64,000 nucleotides of DNA from Legionella moravica DSM 19234 (GTDB taxonomy: Bacteria > Pseudomonadota > Gammaproteobacteria > Legionellales > Legionellaceae), in assembly GCF_000423305.1 (NCBI RefSeq), contig NZ_AUHS01000020.1, positions 37,716 to 101,715 on the forward strand, in the 5' to 3' direction. The notes under the pieces were generated by a model that was given only the letters and a program-made list of their open reading frames with translations, made no database searches and was not told the origin of the DNA. The first letter of the stretch is position 1; every line of letters starts with the position of its first letter. Below, one piece after another: positions 37,675-46,400 of the stretch. The position numbers and the translations under genes were made by a program.

Positions 37675-38135
37675 CGGATATAAAAGTACTTGGGATAGGC
37701 TCTCCTTTTGGTGATGATCAGGCGGGTTGCATAGTTGCTGAACGATTGAAACAGAGTGGGTTGATACCTTACAAGAGCAGTACGATCCTTATAGAAGCGC
37801 ATGACAGACCTGGTGTACGGTTACTTGAATTAATGAGTCAAGCCAATAGAGTGTATTTGATCGATGCCATTCAATCAGGTAACCCTCCAGGAACGATTCA
37901 TCGTTTTCACAATGAAGAAATTTTTGAGCTAAACTCGATGCTCTCTACGCATGATATGGGCGTCGCACAGGCGCTTGCTTTGGGCCGTAGCCTTGGAGAA
38001 TTGCCTGAGGACATCATTCTGTACGGGATAGAGATTGAGGCTGTTGAATATCATACGGAACTTTCAGAACGAGTAGATTGGGCAATCAATGAAACCACTA
38101 TTTTATTGGAACAGGAACTTTTAAATTGGCTTTAG
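37671..38135 (+). CDS. Hydrogenase maturation endopeptidase
   Basis: This 154-residue protein is of the HyaD/HybD/HoxW family that cleaves the large-subunit C-terminal tail after nickel insertion. KVLGIGSPFGDDQAG has the conserved metal-binding acid, VYLIDAIQSGNPPG the central aspartate and STHDMGVAQAL the histidine. The ATG overlaps the large-subunit stop (ATGA). It is the last gene of the hyp-hyd operon, followed by a strong hairpin. Confidence 0.92.
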   Translation: MTDIKVLGIGSPFGDDQAGCIVAERLKQSGLIPYKSSTILIEAHDRPGVRLLELMSQANRVYLIDAIQSGNPPGTIHRFHNEEIFELNSMLSTHDMGVAQALALGRSLGELPEDIILYGIEIEAVEYHTELSERVDWAINETTILLEQELLNWL

Positions 38136-38144
38136 GAGTACTTG

Positions 38145-38172
38145 CAATCTCTTTGCTGTAGCAAAGAGATTG
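38145..38172. terminator. Hairpin after the hydrogenase operon
   Basis: CAATCTCTTTGC pairs with GCAAAGAGATTG around a 4-base loop TGTA. It sits just after the protease gene and before the convergent hydrolase-hemerythrin gene, so it is a likely terminator, though a T-run is missing. Confidence 0.65.
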
Positions 38173-38210
38173 TATCGAAGCACCAGTCAGTCATATTCTT
38201 CTTTGATAGC

Positions 38211-39683
38211 TTACTGTATATTCTTTATCATGAATAACATTTCATCAATGTTGATGGCGCTGAACATCAATCCGAGCGCTTGTTTCTTATCTTCTTCTGA
38301 TTGTGAATTTTTAAATTCATCCATAGCAGACACCAGGATTGGAAGAGGGTTTGCGTCTCGCAATGTGGGCATAATTTGTGTTTCTTCAACAAATAAATGC
38401 TGTAGATAATGAGCAATAAACTCATTGAAGTTGAGGTAAAACAGGTTACCTAATTCATGACATAATGATCGGTCTTGACATTCACAGGTTATTCGCAACA
38501 TTTGTTCGAGTTTTTGAACTTCTTTCTCTAGTTGTTCATGTTCTTGTTCCAAAGATTGATGCCCACTGGATCCTGTCAAGAGTGGATGGATATAGGTGTC
38601 TTCATGTAAGGAGTGATTTCTTAGCAAATTCATCAAATCGGAATATTGCTCAATGAACGGTTTTCTTCTGTCTTTATCAAAAAAATCAGTTTGTCCCGCA
38701 AGTACAGCAGTTTCAAATAATGCTTTTCTAATGGCTTTATGAATCGTGGTATAAAAACTGAATTGTGGCATTGTCGAGCGTAACGAATAATTATTAATAA
38801 TCCACGCAGCTAAGGTAAAGCCAATTTCATGAGGGTAATCTTCAGCGTGATTGTATACACCTGGTCCCAAAAGGCAGGGCGTTACTGCACCTGCTTGTTG
38901 TACGAATAGTTCAGCCGCTTCTTTTGTGAAAAAGGCGGCAGGATCTGTATAAAAAAATAATTGTGGGATGGTTGTTTGTTTCATCCAGGAATAATTGGCA
39001 TCAACAAGCCTCACAACATTGGCTGGATTATTCTCTATAGGTAATTCCTGAGGAGCTTTCCAGGCAGCTTTTCGTCGTTCTATTGCTTGAAAAGGACGAA
39101 TGTAATTGTTTTTCTCTTCAGGGGAAAGTTCGCGCATGGATGCATTGACAAAAATCTGTTCGAGAAACATATTTTGATTCACAATGAGTTCCCAGCCTTC
39201 CGTTGAGCGAAATGTCTTAAACAGTTCCTGAGCTGCTGGGTTATTGGGATTAAAATTCTCCCAATTGTTCCAGGATCCCAACATAGGCTCCAGGTAGCTT
39301 AATCCTCTAACATTGTGTTCATGCTCTTTGGCGTAAGCGATGCCTAGAGTTGCTCCCCAACTGTGACTGACAATTAAAATATCCTTTAAATCGAGTTGTT
39401 CGATAAACTCAGTCAGATAGGCTAAATGTTCTGCAACAGAATATTCTATATCGGGGGAGTCCGATTTCCCATGACCAATAAGATCAAGGGCAATACAGCG
39501 TCCATAAGCTTTAAGATGAGGAATAATGTTGCGCCACAGATACGATGAAGACGGCATGCCATGAAGGAACAAAATGGGTCTGCCTTCACCTTCATCAATG
39601 TAATGTAAATTTGACTCTTTAATTTTTATAAAATGGGGTGGAAAGGGGGCAAGTGCACTTAACGATTGGTTGTTTTGCATCAT
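38211..39683 (-). CDS. Alpha/beta-hydrolase (haloalkane-dehalogenase-like) fused to a hemerythrin-like domain
   Basis: Residues 1-300 form an alpha/beta-hydrolase closely patterned on haloalkane dehalogenases (FLHGMPSSSYLWRNIIPHL, then NHAEDYPHEIGFTLAAWI with catalytic H279). The nucleophile position, however, is S108 in SHSWG rather than the aspartate of true dehalogenases. Residues 310-490 look like a hemerythrin-type four-helix bundle: H315, H357, H360, H366, H382, and H425/H429/E433 in HYLQHLFVEE. Hemerythrins bind di-iron and oxygen, or bind other ligands. I start at the ATG preceded by GGAG. The gene is convergent with the hydrogenase operon. Confidence 0.8.
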   Translation of the reverse strand: MMQNNQSLSALAPFPPHFIKIKESNLHYIDEGEGRPILFLHGMPSSSYLWRNIIPHLKAYGRCIALDLIGHGKSDSPDIEYSVAEHLAYLTEFIEQLDLKDILIVSHSWGATLGIAYAKEHEHNVRGLSYLEPMLGSWNNWENFNPNNPAAQELFKTFRSTEGWELIVNQNMFLEQIFVNASMRELSPEEKNNYIRPFQAIERRKAAWKAPQELPIENNPANVVRLVDANYSWMKQTTIPQLFFYTDPAAFFTKEAAELFVQQAGAVTPCLLGPGVYNHAEDYPHEIGFTLAAWIINNYSLRSTMPQFSFYTTIHKAIRKALFETAVLAGQTDFFDKDRRKPFIEQYSDLMNLLRNHSLHEDTYIHPLLTGSSGHQSLEQEHEQLEKEVQKLEQMLRITCECQDRSLCHELGNLFYLNFNEFIAHYLQHLFVEETQIMPTLRDANPLPILVSAMDEFKNSQSEEDKKQALGLMFSAINIDEMLFMIKNIQ

Positions 39684-40124
39684 CGAGTTTCTCCATAGAG
39701 TTGAGTGATATGAATCAGAGAGTTCATAATGTGATAATTGAATAAGTTCGTATTGTAAAAATGCGACAAAATTGACTTTTCTCCTAGATTCCATATTTGT
39801 GACCAAGAGCCAGGGCTATGAACGAGGGATCCACTCTTTTAGCTTTGTTATACCCTAGTTATACATAGGGAATTCAAAGCGTAGATCTTGGCCTGGTTTT
39901 TGAAGTGATGTAGATGATACCGCGTTGCGCTCGGATTCGAGATGACGTGGTAGGAGAGTTACCTGAGTTTTTATTAAAGGCGTTTGTACCTCACAAGCAA
40001 AGCTTCAAAATGCCTCAGGGACGTTGCCTGATTAAATCGGAACTAAATTCGCTAATTGAGTAGTAGGGTGTATAATAATAAATCTATTGGTTATTTTAAG
40101 AAGAGTATTTTCCTGAGTCTGTAG
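39684..40124. other. Divergent intergenic region with a short repeat
   Basis: About 440 bases between divergent genes with no gene recognised. Around 39922-39946 is GCGTTGCGCTCGGATTCGAGATGACG, a relative of the short intergenic repeats that also appear near 62046-62066. The promoters of the hydrolase-hemerythrin gene and of the AraC regulator should lie here. Confidence 0.55.
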
Positions 40125-40934
40125 ATGCAAGTATTACCTCTGTCTGAACTGTTACATCCTGTTTTGTCTTCTCTTGTTAAGAGTATTGTGATTGATTCTG
40201 CAGAAGAACAAAATAACATTATACCCTACAGGGTAATGCCTGATTTGTATGTCGTTATGGGTTTTCAATATTCGGGTTCTTTATTGTTACTTCAGGAAGG
40301 CAAGCAAATCAAACTGGAGCGGTGTGGTCTGAGTGGACTGCAGACGCAGTATAAAGATTATCAGTATTCAAGTGGTGTTACCCGAACATTGTTGATCACC
40401 TTTTATCCATGGGCTGTCCCTTTATTGTTTCATGAGTCTGCAAGCGCTTTGACGAATCAGGCACTTAATGTGGCTGATATTTTCGGTACAATACTTCAAG
40501 ACATTCTTGAAGAACAGCTTTTGTCTTTGCAAACAGTCGATGAAATTGTGCCAGCACTGGAAGTATTTTTTAGTGCTTTGTGTCCCCATATGAGTAGGCG
40601 TGTCGATGAGCGGTTTATTATGCAGACCAAAAAAATAATGACTCTTGGCGTGAACACTAATGTGACAGATTTGGCTTATGATTTTGGGTATACCAAAAGG
40701 ACTCTGGAACGGCGGTTTAAGGATTATATTGGGATCAGCCCACAAAAATTTTTGCTCATTAAACGATTCCAAAATACCTTAATGCAATTACGATGCGGGA
40801 TAAGTTGGGAGGCTATTATGGAACGCAGCAATTATTATGATCAGGCTCACTTTATTCATGAATTTAAAGCTTTTTCTGGATTAACTCCCTCACAAAGTTA
40901 TGATCACACCCTGGATTCACACGATTCATTGTGA
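40125..40934 (+). CDS. AraC-family transcriptional regulator
   Basis: The 269-residue protein has a C-terminal AraC/XylS DNA-binding domain with two helix-turn-helix motifs: NVTDLAYDFGYTKRTLERRFKDYIGISPQKF and then YDQAHFIHEFKAFSGLTPSQ. The N-terminal half is a sensor-like domain of the DUF6597/AraC-ligand kind. It lies directly upstream of lbtU, but the lbt genes have their own Fur boxes, so any role in siderophore control is only suggested by position. Confidence 0.87.
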   Translation: MQVLPLSELLHPVLSSLVKSIVIDSAEEQNNIIPYRVMPDLYVVMGFQYSGSLLLLQEGKQIKLERCGLSGLQTQYKDYQYSSGVTRTLLITFYPWAVPLLFHESASALTNQALNVADIFGTILQDILEEQLLSLQTVDEIVPALEVFFSALCPHMSRRVDERFIMQTKKIMTLGVNTNVTDLAYDFGYTKRTLERRFKDYIGISPQKFLLIKRFQNTLMQLRCGISWEAIMERSNYYDQAHFIHEFKAFSGLTPSQSYDHTLDSHDSL

Positions 40935-40999
40935 TGAATTAACGCACGCAGAGAGTCAGTAATAAAAAAACAGGTGTTCCAAATTCGATGAATTTAAAT

Positions 41000-41018
41000 G
41001 ATAATGATTCTCATTTTC
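41000..41018. promoter_or_regulatory. Fur box upstream of lbtU
   Basis: GATAATGATTCTCATTTTC matches the 19-bp Fur consensus GATAATGATAATCATTATC at about 14 positions and lies 31 bases before the lbtU ATG. It should repress lbtU when iron is plentiful. Confidence 0.88.
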
Positions 41019-41048
41019 ATTTAAGGTGTCATTCATCGTGTCCGTATT

Positions 41049-42122
41049 ATGGCCAAATTCTATTGGATAACCTGGATTAGTGCATTAGTAATGATGTGTA
41101 GTTTTATGAATTGCGCTGATTCTGCAAGTCGTTTGTTTGACCATCAAAATGTTTCTTATGATGGGCATCTGTTTTTTAATGCGACTAACTCGGCCGCTCA
41201 GGGTGAACGCTATTTGCTCAATCAGCAATTATCCAATATCAAATTAGGCTCTGAATGGCGGGTGACGGACTGGAATAAAGTAAACGCTTTATTGATATAC
41301 AACACAGTACCTACTCCAATTGCGCCTTCACTTTATTTTGAACAGCTTTTTGACACCTTTACTCTGTATCCTTCTCAACTTTTTTTCGAAGCAGGAAAAA
41401 AATGGCTGGTTTTTGGGCGTTATAAAAATGATCTTATTTATAAACCATTAACCAAGGCACTTGGGCAAACCAATGAAGTTACTACAGTATTGAGTTATGA
41501 AGATTCGATTTATGCCAATGTTTCGTTTTTTGACCCTTATTCACGAATAAAGTCTTCATCTTTACCTGTATATTATAATTTAAATATTGGAGTGCGTGAT
41601 GCGCATTATGATGTTGGCGGCAGTTACTTGCGCTCCTTCGCTGAAACTCAATTATCTCAATACAACAAAGGATTCGGAGGATTTTTATCTCAGCGTATTC
41701 GCAGTGATGTGCCGGGATTTTCTGGTTATGTGAATCTGTACAATAAAAAATGGAGTGCGTATCTCACTTATGTGATGGCCCTGCGTCCTTTTGCTAAGGA
41801 GGATTTGAGTTACAATAATAAAGGGGCTCAGCCTAAAGCATTCAGTATGCAGACTGCTTATGAACTGAAGATTAATACTATCCCGTTTAAAATGATTGGG
41901 TTTTATGATCATTCCTCTCAGGCGTTGGCATTAAGACTTCCTAAACAACGAGTTGGGGTTGGTTTTTCATTCAATCCATACCGTTATTTGAGTCTGCAGT
42001 TTCAATATTTTAAGGACTATGGCTATCCCGCTAACGCTACAGCATCAGGATTGAATCGATGGGTTGTTGGGAATTCTGTCAAGGTCAATAATTTTGCCGT
42101 GCAAGCTGTCGTCAATTTTTAA
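41049..42122 (+). CDS. lbtU: LbtU, TonB-independent legiobactin receptor
   Basis: LbtU is the outer-membrane receptor for the siderophore legiobactin, described in L. pneumophila as a 16-stranded barrel that works without TonB. The 357-residue protein has a signal peptide (cleavage near ADSAS), alternating aromatic-rich strands such as LFFEAGKKWLVFGRY and YLSLQFQYFKDYGY, and ends in phenylalanine like outer-membrane porins. No TonB box or plug domain is seen. It precedes lbtABC and has its own Fur box, as in the known locus. Confidence 0.85.
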   Translation: MAKFYWITWISALVMMCSFMNCADSASRLFDHQNVSYDGHLFFNATNSAAQGERYLLNQQLSNIKLGSEWRVTDWNKVNALLIYNTVPTPIAPSLYFEQLFDTFTLYPSQLFFEAGKKWLVFGRYKNDLIYKPLTKALGQTNEVTTVLSYEDSIYANVSFFDPYSRIKSSSLPVYYNLNIGVRDAHYDVGGSYLRSFAETQLSQYNKGFGGFLSQRIRSDVPGFSGYVNLYNKKWSAYLTYVMALRPFAKEDLSYNNKGAQPKAFSMQTAYELKINTIPFKMIGFYDHSSQALALRLPKQRVGVGFSFNPYRYLSLQFQYFKDYGYPANATASGLNRWVVGNSVKVNNFAVQAVVNF

Positions 42123-42195
42123 GTGGATCTTTGGCCTGTACACACAGAGAAAGCAAAGGGTCAACACGCTTTAAATTAGATAAATTAATTGTTGC

Positions 42196-42217
42196 AAATG
42201 AGAATCATTATCATTTA
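42196..42217. promoter_or_regulatory. Fur box upstream of lbtA
   Basis: AAATGAGAATCATTATCATTTA contains a good Fur match in the opposite orientation to the first one, centred about 45 bases before the lbtA ATG. It gives lbtABC separate iron-repressed transcription from lbtU. Confidence 0.87.
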
Positions 42218-42253
42218 TAGTGTATTTAATTCAGTTTATTATGGATAAATACA

Positions 42254-43996
42254 ATGATAGTGAAGGTGAACATGTATCAGGAAATAAATCATCCATTGCA
42301 TACATTACTCATTGAGAAAGGTCTGCATCACGCGCCAGAAAAGCTGGATACGTTCATTGAAACAGCTTATCAGGATTGTTTTTCAAGACTACAGCATGCC
42401 GCTCTAAGTGAGCATTTAATTGATCGTAACTTCCCAGTATGTTCTATTCATCACTATCTGAATGTATTGAAAAATCAGCAAAAAACAGCCAATCAATTGG
42501 ATTTATTTGATCGCTGGAGTGGCTTGGAGCAAGAACTGGAAGAGAGCATATTAAATGAGGCTTTTGCTCTCGTGTATCGTCATCATTGGCAACAGACTTT
42601 AAAGATTCGAGCAAGAAACCATCCCACCTTATGGGCCTGGTTAATGGAGCATTATGACCGACAGGGAGTGATGGATTTTCTGGAGCAGTGGGGTTGTACA
42701 GGTCATCCTTATCATCCCAATTTTCGCGTGAAAAAAGGATTCAGCTCCAATGAAGTCATTCGCTATTCGCCTGAATTTAATACCCAGGTAAACATACATT
42801 GGGCCGCAATCCATTACTCAGTGGCTTTTACCTCAATAGATGAACTAAACTACCGATTGCTGTTCGCGAATCAATTTCCCAGGGAGTTTCAAAACTGGAA
42901 TCAGATGCTCCTCTCGATGCAACTAAATCCTGATCATTATTTGCCTTTACCTGTACATCCCTGGCAATGGAATAATAAATTAAAAACATTGTGCTCTTCC
43001 TTAATTGACTCAAGGCGATTCATCATTATTCCTGATATTCAAAATACCAGGCCTTCAATGTCGTTTCGTACCATGATGCCAGCAGGAGCGAATAAACCTC
43101 ATTTAAAATTAGCGGTTGGTGTGCATACGACTTCGGCAATGCGAACCGTTTCTCCTGCGTCAGTATATAATTCTTCAATTCTTTCAACATGGCTTGGTGA
43201 GGTATTAGCACAGCATCATAATTTTGGAGGGGCTTTGTACATTGCCAGAGATTTGGCTGGGATTAATGTCTCAGATCAGTCAATTCCTGAGCAGGATAGG
43301 AAACATGCAGCTATGTTGGTTCGTGAAAACCCATTGCACCATACGAAGGAATCGCAATACTTGATTCCTTTGGCAGCTCTGTTTGCAACCTCTCCAATCA
43401 GTCATGCTCCATTATTAACTGAATTAATTCAAAGCAGTACACTAAATCCCAGAGCATACTTTTCTGTATATTGTCATTGCGTCTTGGCTGGACAATTGTA
43501 TTTATTATTACGTTATGGAATTGCCCTGGAAGCCCATCAACAAAACACGCTCATTATGATTCAAAACAATCGACCTGCAGGACTGGTCATCAGGGATTTA
43601 GGCGGAATAAAAATTTGTCATCATGAACTGTACCATCAAGTAACCAAGCCGGATTTACATCCTGAGTCCACAATTACTTGTTCTGAGTTGAACGGTTTGT
43701 CTCAAACATTCATCCATGGAAATTTTTTAAGTAATCTGACCCCCTGGATTAAGAGTTTAAATGCTGCTTATGGCTATCCTGTTGCTCAACTGTGGCTTCA
43801 GGTTCGGACAATACTAAAAGGCTTGTTAGAGCATTACCGGGAAGAGATTCACCCCACTGTTTATCGCTGGCATTATCAGCAATTATTGAGCATGCCCTGG
43901 CAACATAAAAGCCTGTTGACCATGAGACTGAATCAGGATCAGGATGAGATGAACTACTTTTCTCTAGATAATCCGTTGAGCGCTTTTAATGATTAA
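42254..43996 (+). CDS. lbtA: LbtA, siderophore synthetase (IucA/IucC family)
   Basis: The 580-residue protein is a NIS (non-ribosomal peptide independent) siderophore synthetase that joins a carboxylate and an amine or alcohol using ATP. Family signs include HPWQWNNKL, the SMSFRTMMPAGANKPHLKLAVGVHTTSAMRT nucleotide region and LEAHQQNTLIMIQNNRPAGLVIRDLGG near residue 440. In L. pneumophila LbtA is required for legiobactin. A methionine six codons downstream with an AAGGTG site is an alternative start. It overlaps lbtB. Confidence 0.9.
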   Translation: MIVKVNMYQEINHPLHTLLIEKGLHHAPEKLDTFIETAYQDCFSRLQHAALSEHLIDRNFPVCSIHHYLNVLKNQQKTANQLDLFDRWSGLEQELEESILNEAFALVYRHHWQQTLKIRARNHPTLWAWLMEHYDRQGVMDFLEQWGCTGHPYHPNFRVKKGFSSNEVIRYSPEFNTQVNIHWAAIHYSVAFTSIDELNYRLLFANQFPREFQNWNQMLLSMQLNPDHYLPLPVHPWQWNNKLKTLCSSLIDSRRFIIIPDIQNTRPSMSFRTMMPAGANKPHLKLAVGVHTTSAMRTVSPASVYNSSILSTWLGEVLAQHHNFGGALYIARDLAGINVSDQSIPEQDRKHAAMLVRENPLHHTKESQYLIPLAALFATSPISHAPLLTELIQSSTLNPRAYFSVYCHCVLAGQLYLLLRYGIALEAHQQNTLIMIQNNRPAGLVIRDLGGIKICHHELYHQVTKPDLHPESTITCSELNGLSQTFIHGNFLSNLTPWIKSLNAAYGYPVAQLWLQVRTILKGLLEHYREEIHPTVYRWHYQQLLSMPWQHKSLLTMRLNQDQDEMNYFSLDNPLSAFND

Positions 43997-45203
43997 GTCA
44001 GTACAAAGTACCCTTTTATTGGGGCAGTTTTTTATGATCCTGGCATTGGAAATGACCAACCCATTTCTTCCTCTGTTGATTGCTTCCCAAAGTCATGTGT
44101 CTGTGGATGGACCTGTATTCTACAGCACATTGAGTTTTATCCTTCCAATGATGGCCAACATTTTAGCTGCACCTTTCTGGGGTAGGGTCGCTGACCGTTT
44201 TGGCTATAAACCGATGCTTCTTCGTGCTTGCTGGGCTTTGGTAGTGACTCAGGCAAGTATGCTCTGTGTTCACTCCGTTGAGTGGATATTGGTGATCCGC
44301 ATCCTGCAGGGGGCGTTTGCAGGATTTATTGTTGCCATGCAAACCTATGCAGTGAGTCTTTGTGAATGGCATACTAAAGGCAGGCAATTATCCCGATTGC
44401 AATCAACTAAAGCAATCGCCACCGCAATTGCCGGTTTTGTTGGTGGAATAATATTGACGTTCGCTGATTATCAAGGCTTGTATGGAATAGCAAGCCTTGT
44501 GTGTTTAAGTATAACCTTGCTGATGCAATTTTGTTTACCCCCTTCAACTAAAAATAATGTACCTCATCGACCAGTAACAACCTCTTCACTTTCAGGTTCC
44601 AGAAGTATTTTTTATTTATTGTGTTTCTTAATTTCATTGACTCAAATAGCCAAATTCCTGCCAGAACCCGGTTTTTCACTCTATTTGAATCATTCGCTGA
44701 CTGATAATTTAATGATGATTGGTTTGCTCTACTCAATGCCAGCTGTTGGAATGTTGTTGAGTTCGGAATGGTGTGGTCGTCAGTTTGATCGCTGTCGTAA
44801 TAATCGGGAACTGGTCAATCGGTATTTGATACATTACAGCGTGTTGGGTATGGTTCTAATGATAATGCAGGCTTTTATCAGCAATTTTGTCCTTTTTGTT
44901 GTCCTTCGCATCCTTTGGGGCGTGGTTCTTGCTGCGTTACTGCCTGCTTTGTTTGCTTTGTGCTCCGATCGCGCTGTCTTGCCTGGTTATGCTCTGGGCA
45001 TTGCTAATTCCTTCGCCAAAACAGGCAACCTGATTGGGTTGTTATTGGGCGGATTGCTAGCCGATTCTATTTCCTATCCGTTAATCTTTTTGGTCATTGC
45101 TGCAGTTTATGGGCTATTTGCTCTTTCGGTTCTGCTGTTTCAAGTGGTGTCTCCTGTACCCATCCAGGATAAATCTCGTTCATATGGTGATGCGATGACA
45201 TGA
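43989..45203 (+). CDS. lbtB: LbtB, major facilitator siderophore exporter
   Basis: This 404-residue protein has twelve transmembrane helices and the MFS loop motif AAPFWGRVADRFGYKPML between helices 2 and 3. In the legiobactin locus it is the exporter of the siderophore from the cytoplasm. It starts 8 bases before the end of lbtA and overlaps lbtC by four bases, consistent with one operon. Confidence 0.87.
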   Translation: MIKSVQSTLLLGQFFMILALEMTNPFLPLLIASQSHVSVDGPVFYSTLSFILPMMANILAAPFWGRVADRFGYKPMLLRACWALVVTQASMLCVHSVEWILVIRILQGAFAGFIVAMQTYAVSLCEWHTKGRQLSRLQSTKAIATAIAGFVGGIILTFADYQGLYGIASLVCLSITLLMQFCLPPSTKNNVPHRPVTTSSLSGSRSIFYLLCFLISLTQIAKFLPEPGFSLYLNHSLTDNLMMIGLLYSMPAVGMLLSSEWCGRQFDRCRNNRELVNRYLIHYSVLGMVLMIMQAFISNFVLFVVLRILWGVVLAALLPALFALCSDRAVLPGYALGIANSFAKTGNLIGLLLGGLLADSISYPLIFLVIAAVYGLFALSVLLFQVVSPVPIQDKSRSYGDAMT

Positions 45204-46378
45204 AAAAAAGTGCTTTATTAATGGTATTATTGACCTGGTTTCTAGGGAATATGGACATTCATTTTCTTACTCCATCACTGCCCGCATTGGCAGACTATTT
45301 CTCGGTGGGAGCCCCTATGGCACAACTGACCGTCAGTCTGTTTTTGTTGGGTAAAGCGCTGAGCATGGTGATCTGGGGACTTGTTTCTGATTATTATGGC
45401 AGAAAATCAGTATTTATTGGTGGGTTAATTCTTTTTGTTTCCAGTAACTTGATTGCGTCAATTAGTTCGTCCATTTATTTTCTTTTGTTATGTCGTTTTG
45501 TTCAAGGTATAGCTGTTGGTGCCACTTTGTTGATGGGGCGGGCTATGATAAATGATACTCAGAATGAGCAAAATGCCACTCGATATTTTGCCTGGTTATT
45601 TACTTTGGCAGGTGTGTTTATTTGTTTTCTCCCTATGTTTGGCGGGCTTATAAACAGTTACTGGAGTTGGCGAGTTGCCTTGTTGATTATTGCTGCTTAT
45701 GGTCTGCTTTTATTGCTCTTAAGTGGGTGTTTAGTAGAAACAAAGCCGCAAAATTTAGTGCCACAGGGTTTAAAAAAGAGCATGCTTCTGGTTTTTAGAC
45801 ATCCTGTCTTTGTCAGCTATTTAATGATTTCCGCGTTGATGATGGCTGGAGAATCTGCTTTTAATACCAGCGCCTCGTTTATTCTCATCAAGGGTGCTCA
45901 TTTTACCAGTACGGAATATGGATCAATTAAAACAATTATGGCCATTATGCATCTATTAGGTACTGCATGCTGCGGTCTGATGGTAAGTTATTACCAAAGC
46001 GTTCAATTGACTGCCCTGGGCGTTCGTTTATTTGCCTTGTCAGCAGTGTTCATGTGGCTATTCTCTTTCACTTCAGACAATATAATCCTCAGTTTTGTTA
46101 TTCCTATGATGGCCTATTATTTTGGTACAGGATTTATCGTTGCTTCAGCTACTGCATCGGTTGTTCGGCCTTTCCCCAAGCAAATGGCCATGGCTTTGGC
46201 GCTTACCTTGTTTTGTCAGTTTAACTGCTCTGCATTATTCAGTTTTATAACGAGTGTGATGGGGGTTGAGCGCGTTGAGTCTTTTATGATGGTACTGAGT
46301 TTGATCAGTGTGTTGAGTTTAATATCTTTAAAATGTCTTCGCGTGATGTCTCCACGCCAAAAGTTTGCTTTAAACTAA
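45200..46378 (+). CDS. lbtC: LbtC, major facilitator protein for legiobactin use
   Basis: The 392-residue MFS protein has twelve hydrophobic helices and IWGLVSDYYGRKSVFIGG as its loop 2-3 motif; the whole resembles the Bcr/CflA group. In L. pneumophila LbtC promotes uptake of legiobactin across the inner membrane, complementing LbtU in the outer membrane. It is the third gene of the lbtABC operon. Confidence 0.85.
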   Translation: MKKSALLMVLLTWFLGNMDIHFLTPSLPALADYFSVGAPMAQLTVSLFLLGKALSMVIWGLVSDYYGRKSVFIGGLILFVSSNLIASISSSIYFLLLCRFVQGIAVGATLLMGRAMINDTQNEQNATRYFAWLFTLAGVFICFLPMFGGLINSYWSWRVALLIIAAYGLLLLLLSGCLVETKPQNLVPQGLKKSMLLVFRHPVFVSYLMISALMMAGESAFNTSASFILIKGAHFTSTEYGSIKTIMAIMHLLGTACCGLMVSYYQSVQLTALGVRLFALSAVFMWLFSFTSDNIILSFVIPMMAYYFGTGFIVASATASVVRPFPKQMAMALALTLFCQFNCSALFSFITSVMGVERVESFMMVLSLISVLSLISLKCLRVMSPRQKFALN

Positions 46379-46400
46379 TGGCGCTTGGATATGCTCTCAA

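Noticed and set aside
38211..39806. Calling the hydrolase-hemerythrin protein a true haloalkane dehalogenase
   Set aside because: The dehalogenase nucleophile aspartate is replaced by serine (SHSWG), so the halide-displacing reaction is not expected.
40422..40772. 116-codon minus-strand frame inside the AraC gene
   Set aside because: The AraC helix-turn-helix coding on the other strand is clear; this is a shadow frame.
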